Positions 60,869 to 64,000 of a DNA stretch of 64,000 nt are shown in pieces; position 1 is the first letter of the stretch; every line of letters starts with the position of its first letter. The notes under the pieces are model-generated. The model ran no database searches and had not been told where the DNA came from. It saw nothing but the letters and a program-made list of their open reading frames with translations. The DNA comes from Chloroflexota bacterium (GTDB lineage: Bacteria > Chloroflexota > UBA11872): assembly GCA_026707585.1 (NCBI GenBank), contig JAPOWQ010000033.1, positions 1 to 64,000 of the forward strand. The letters are read 5' to 3'. Made by a program: the position numbers and the translations under genes.

Positions 60869-62470
60869 GTGAACACCACCGAAATCGCATCCGAGCTTTC
60901 CACGGCGCCACTGCCCGACGGTGTGGGCCACGCCCTGCAACGCCGCCTCGACCAGTCGGGCGGGAGCCCTGACTCGGAGGACCGAATTGCTCGCACCCTG
61001 CGCCTGCCCTGGGCCTCGGCGAGCGCGGACCGCCCGCGGTTCGCTGTCCTCCACTCCGATCTCGTCGAAGATCTCGCCATTTCCGAGCCGGTCGCTGATC
61101 TGATATGCGATCACCTGGTCGTGCGAGAGCACCAACTCGCGGCGGAGCCGGATGCCTCCGGCCCCCGCGCGCTGCTCTGCCTGGTCGGCCCACCCGGTGT
61201 TGGCAAATCCTACGTCGCCCGGCAGATCGCCGAGGAACTCGGGCTGCCGAGGGCGACCATCCGGCTCGATCGCCTGGGTTCCCCCGACCAGCTATTCGGA
61301 AACGCACAAGCCCCGGGCGAAATCTTGGGGGCGATCGAACGGCTTGGACAAACCGAATTCGTCCTGGTCCTCGAGGAACTCGACGCAATCGGGGGAAGCT
61401 GGCCCCGAGGTGGGTCTCCAAGTGAGACCGCAAGCGCAAGCTGGTCGGCAACTCGAGCGTCCCTGCTGAACAGGCTCACCGACGCTGCCACCCGACGACA
61501 ATTCCACGATCGCTTTTTCGACGTCCCGTTCGACCTCTCGCGCGTCTTGGTTGTGACAACCGCCCGCTGGCTGCCGGACATCCCGCCGCTCGAACGCAGT
61601 CGGCTGGACATCGTTGAAATGCCCGGCTACGTGGACGACGACAAGATCGCCATTGCCCGAAATTCGCTGGCGCCGGCCGTGCTTCGCGAATACAACATCC
61701 CGCTGGACGACGTCACCATCGAGGACGACGCCCTGGCCGCGCTCGTCCGCAGCTACACGGTCGAGCCTGGCGTCGACGAACTCGACGGGTTGCTCCGTCA
61801 GGTCGTTCGGCGTGCGCTGAGTAATCGAGCCTTACGGGGGGACTCTGGACCGCTAAACATTGCCATTGAGGATTTCGGCGCCACGATCGGTCGGCCAACT
61901 CGACTGCGCGTCGATCGCCGTCGGCGCGAATTGCCCGGGCAGACCGCGGCTGCCGTCGTTCGGCGCGGCGGGGGAGTTCTCGGACACATCGAGGCCGTGC
62001 AAATGCCGGGCTCCGGGCAGATTCGCATTCTGGACACCGCAGGTGCGGACCTGACCGCACGCTACCGGATCGTGCCCTCCTACGTGCGCTCGCGACTCTC
62101 GGATCTCGGCGTGTCCGCCCGGTCGCTCGAAGAGTTCGACACCGACCTGCTACTGCCCGCTAGCGAACTGCCCGGCGACGAAGGCTCCCTCGCCCTCGCT
62201 GCGGCTATCGCCATGGTGTCGCTGATGCGTGACCGGACGTCGGATTCCGAGTTCCTCGCCATCGGCGGTATGACGGCCCACGGGCACCTGCGCCGCGCCG
62301 AAGGCGTCCAGGCCAAAATCCTGGCGGCTCATCGAAGCGGTATTCGCCGCATCGTGATCCCGCGCCAGAACGAGCACGACCTGGACAGCATTCCGGAGCC
62401 CCTACACGACGCCATCACCTTCATCCCCATCGACGAGGCCGGCCAGGGAATCAACGTCGCGCTTCGGTAA
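60869..62470 (+). CDS. Short Lon-like ATP-dependent protease without N-domain
   Basis: A 533-aa AAA+ protease-like protein. Walker A CLVGPPGVGKSYVARQI (around 104-120), Walker B FVLVLEELDAIGG (164-176), Arg-rich sensor region VLVVTTARWLPDIPPLERSR. The C-terminal Lon protease domain has PASELPGDEGSLALAAAIAM, with Ser440 at the catalytic position, and AEGVQAKILAAHRSGIRRIV with Lys483 as the second dyad residue, so activity is plausible. The N-terminal substrate domain of LonA (~300 aa) is missing and no membrane helix of LonB is seen. GTG 60869 is chosen because upstream codons overlap the divergent rhodanese antisense. Confidence 0.85.
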   Translation: MNTTEIASELSTAPLPDGVGHALQRRLDQSGGSPDSEDRIARTLRLPWASASADRPRFAVLHSDLVEDLAISEPVADLICDHLVVREHQLAAEPDASGPRALLCLVGPPGVGKSYVARQIAEELGLPRATIRLDRLGSPDQLFGNAQAPGEILGAIERLGQTEFVLVLEELDAIGGSWPRGGSPSETASASWSATRASLLNRLTDAATRRQFHDRFFDVPFDLSRVLVVTTARWLPDIPPLERSRLDIVEMPGYVDDDKIAIARNSLAPAVLREYNIPLDDVTIEDDALAALVRSYTVEPGVDELDGLLRQVVRRALSNRALRGDSGPLNIAIEDFGATIGRPTRLRVDRRRRELPGQTAAAVVRRGGGVLGHIEAVQMPGSGQIRILDTAGADLTARYRIVPSYVRSRLSDLGVSARSLEEFDTDLLLPASELPGDEGSLALAAAIAMVSLMRDRTSDSEFLAIGGMTAHGHLRRAEGVQAKILAAHRSGIRRIVIPRQNEHDLDSIPEPLHDAITFIPIDEAGQGINVALR

Positions 62471-62526
62471 GGGCCCGTTTCAGCGCGGTCGGCCGTCAGT
62501 CGAACAGCCCGTAGACCGTCGGTCGC

Positions 62527-64000
<1,474 letters not shown>

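Overview
The window is high-GC bacterial chromosome with short gaps, many 4-bp stop/start overlaps and a standard translation-factor cluster (nusA-ylxR-infB-rbfA-truB-ribF). A folate/corrinoid methyltransferase, a DUF624 membrane protein beside a sugar-type ABC ATPase, a YhaO/YhaN pair, an LCP protein and many GTG/TTG starts fit a Chloroflexota bacterium, perhaps a marine or host-associated lineage such as SAR202. That placement is inference from gene content; there is no rRNA gene to confirm it.

Layout. 0.3-4.1 kb: mraY, an odd phosphotransferase-fold protein and murF (peptidoglycan precursors). 4.4-7.7 kb: two DHPS-fold proteins (a corrinoid methyltransferase and folP), a small lipoprotein and a cupin. 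8.0-10.1 kb: a secreted protein with two HExxH motifs. 10.3-13.8 kb: a DUF402 protein, an aldo/keto reductase and an alpha/beta hydrolase in a repeat-rich stretch. 14.4-19.1 kb: an accessory island of different composition carrying a PLD-nuclease/P-loop ATPase fusion, a small-protein/retropepsin gene pair, an orphan ORF and a degenerate tRNA-Ala-like sequence at its right edge. 19.6-23.3 kb: a PCMT-family methyltransferase, a Gfo/Idh oxidoreductase and an EamA transporter. 23.3-26.7 kb: a ComEC C-terminal remnant and proBA. 26.9-36.8 kb: an EF-G-like GTPase, an M42 peptidase, yhaNO, a gamma-glutamyltransferase and a Crp/Fnr regulator. 37.0-42.7 kb: the nusA-ribF operon. 42.9-50.2 kb: an ABC ATPase, a DUF624 protein, a homocysteine methyltransferase-like protein, a sugar kinase / GHMP kinase / UTP-sugar-1-P uridylyltransferase operon and a membrane-anchored protein. 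50.3-56.4 kb: a bifunctional aldolase/dehydrogenase, a CinA-like protein, a SAM methyltransferase, an LCP protein and a Gfo/Idh protein. 56.3-64 kb: a NarL-type two-component system, MoeB plus rhodanese, a short Lon-like protease, an SMP-30 lactonase and the 5' part of enolase.

Two dispersed repeat families occupy the gaps between about 0 and 19.6 kb. Family A (CCCTCTCC/GGGGAGAGG type) contains in three copies an 8-bp hairpin whose sequence changes while its pairing is kept. Family B (GTTCGTGGTGAGCCGG...GTCGAACCACACC) has entered one hydrolase gene twice in frame. Composition is mosaic: in 0-14 kb, 19.5-23.3 kb and 62.5-64 kb the + strand is strongly C over G whichever way genes point, while 23.3-62.5 kb is balanced. 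The best candidates for undescribed biology are the PLD-ATPase island gene, the coupled retropepsin pair and the structured repeats.
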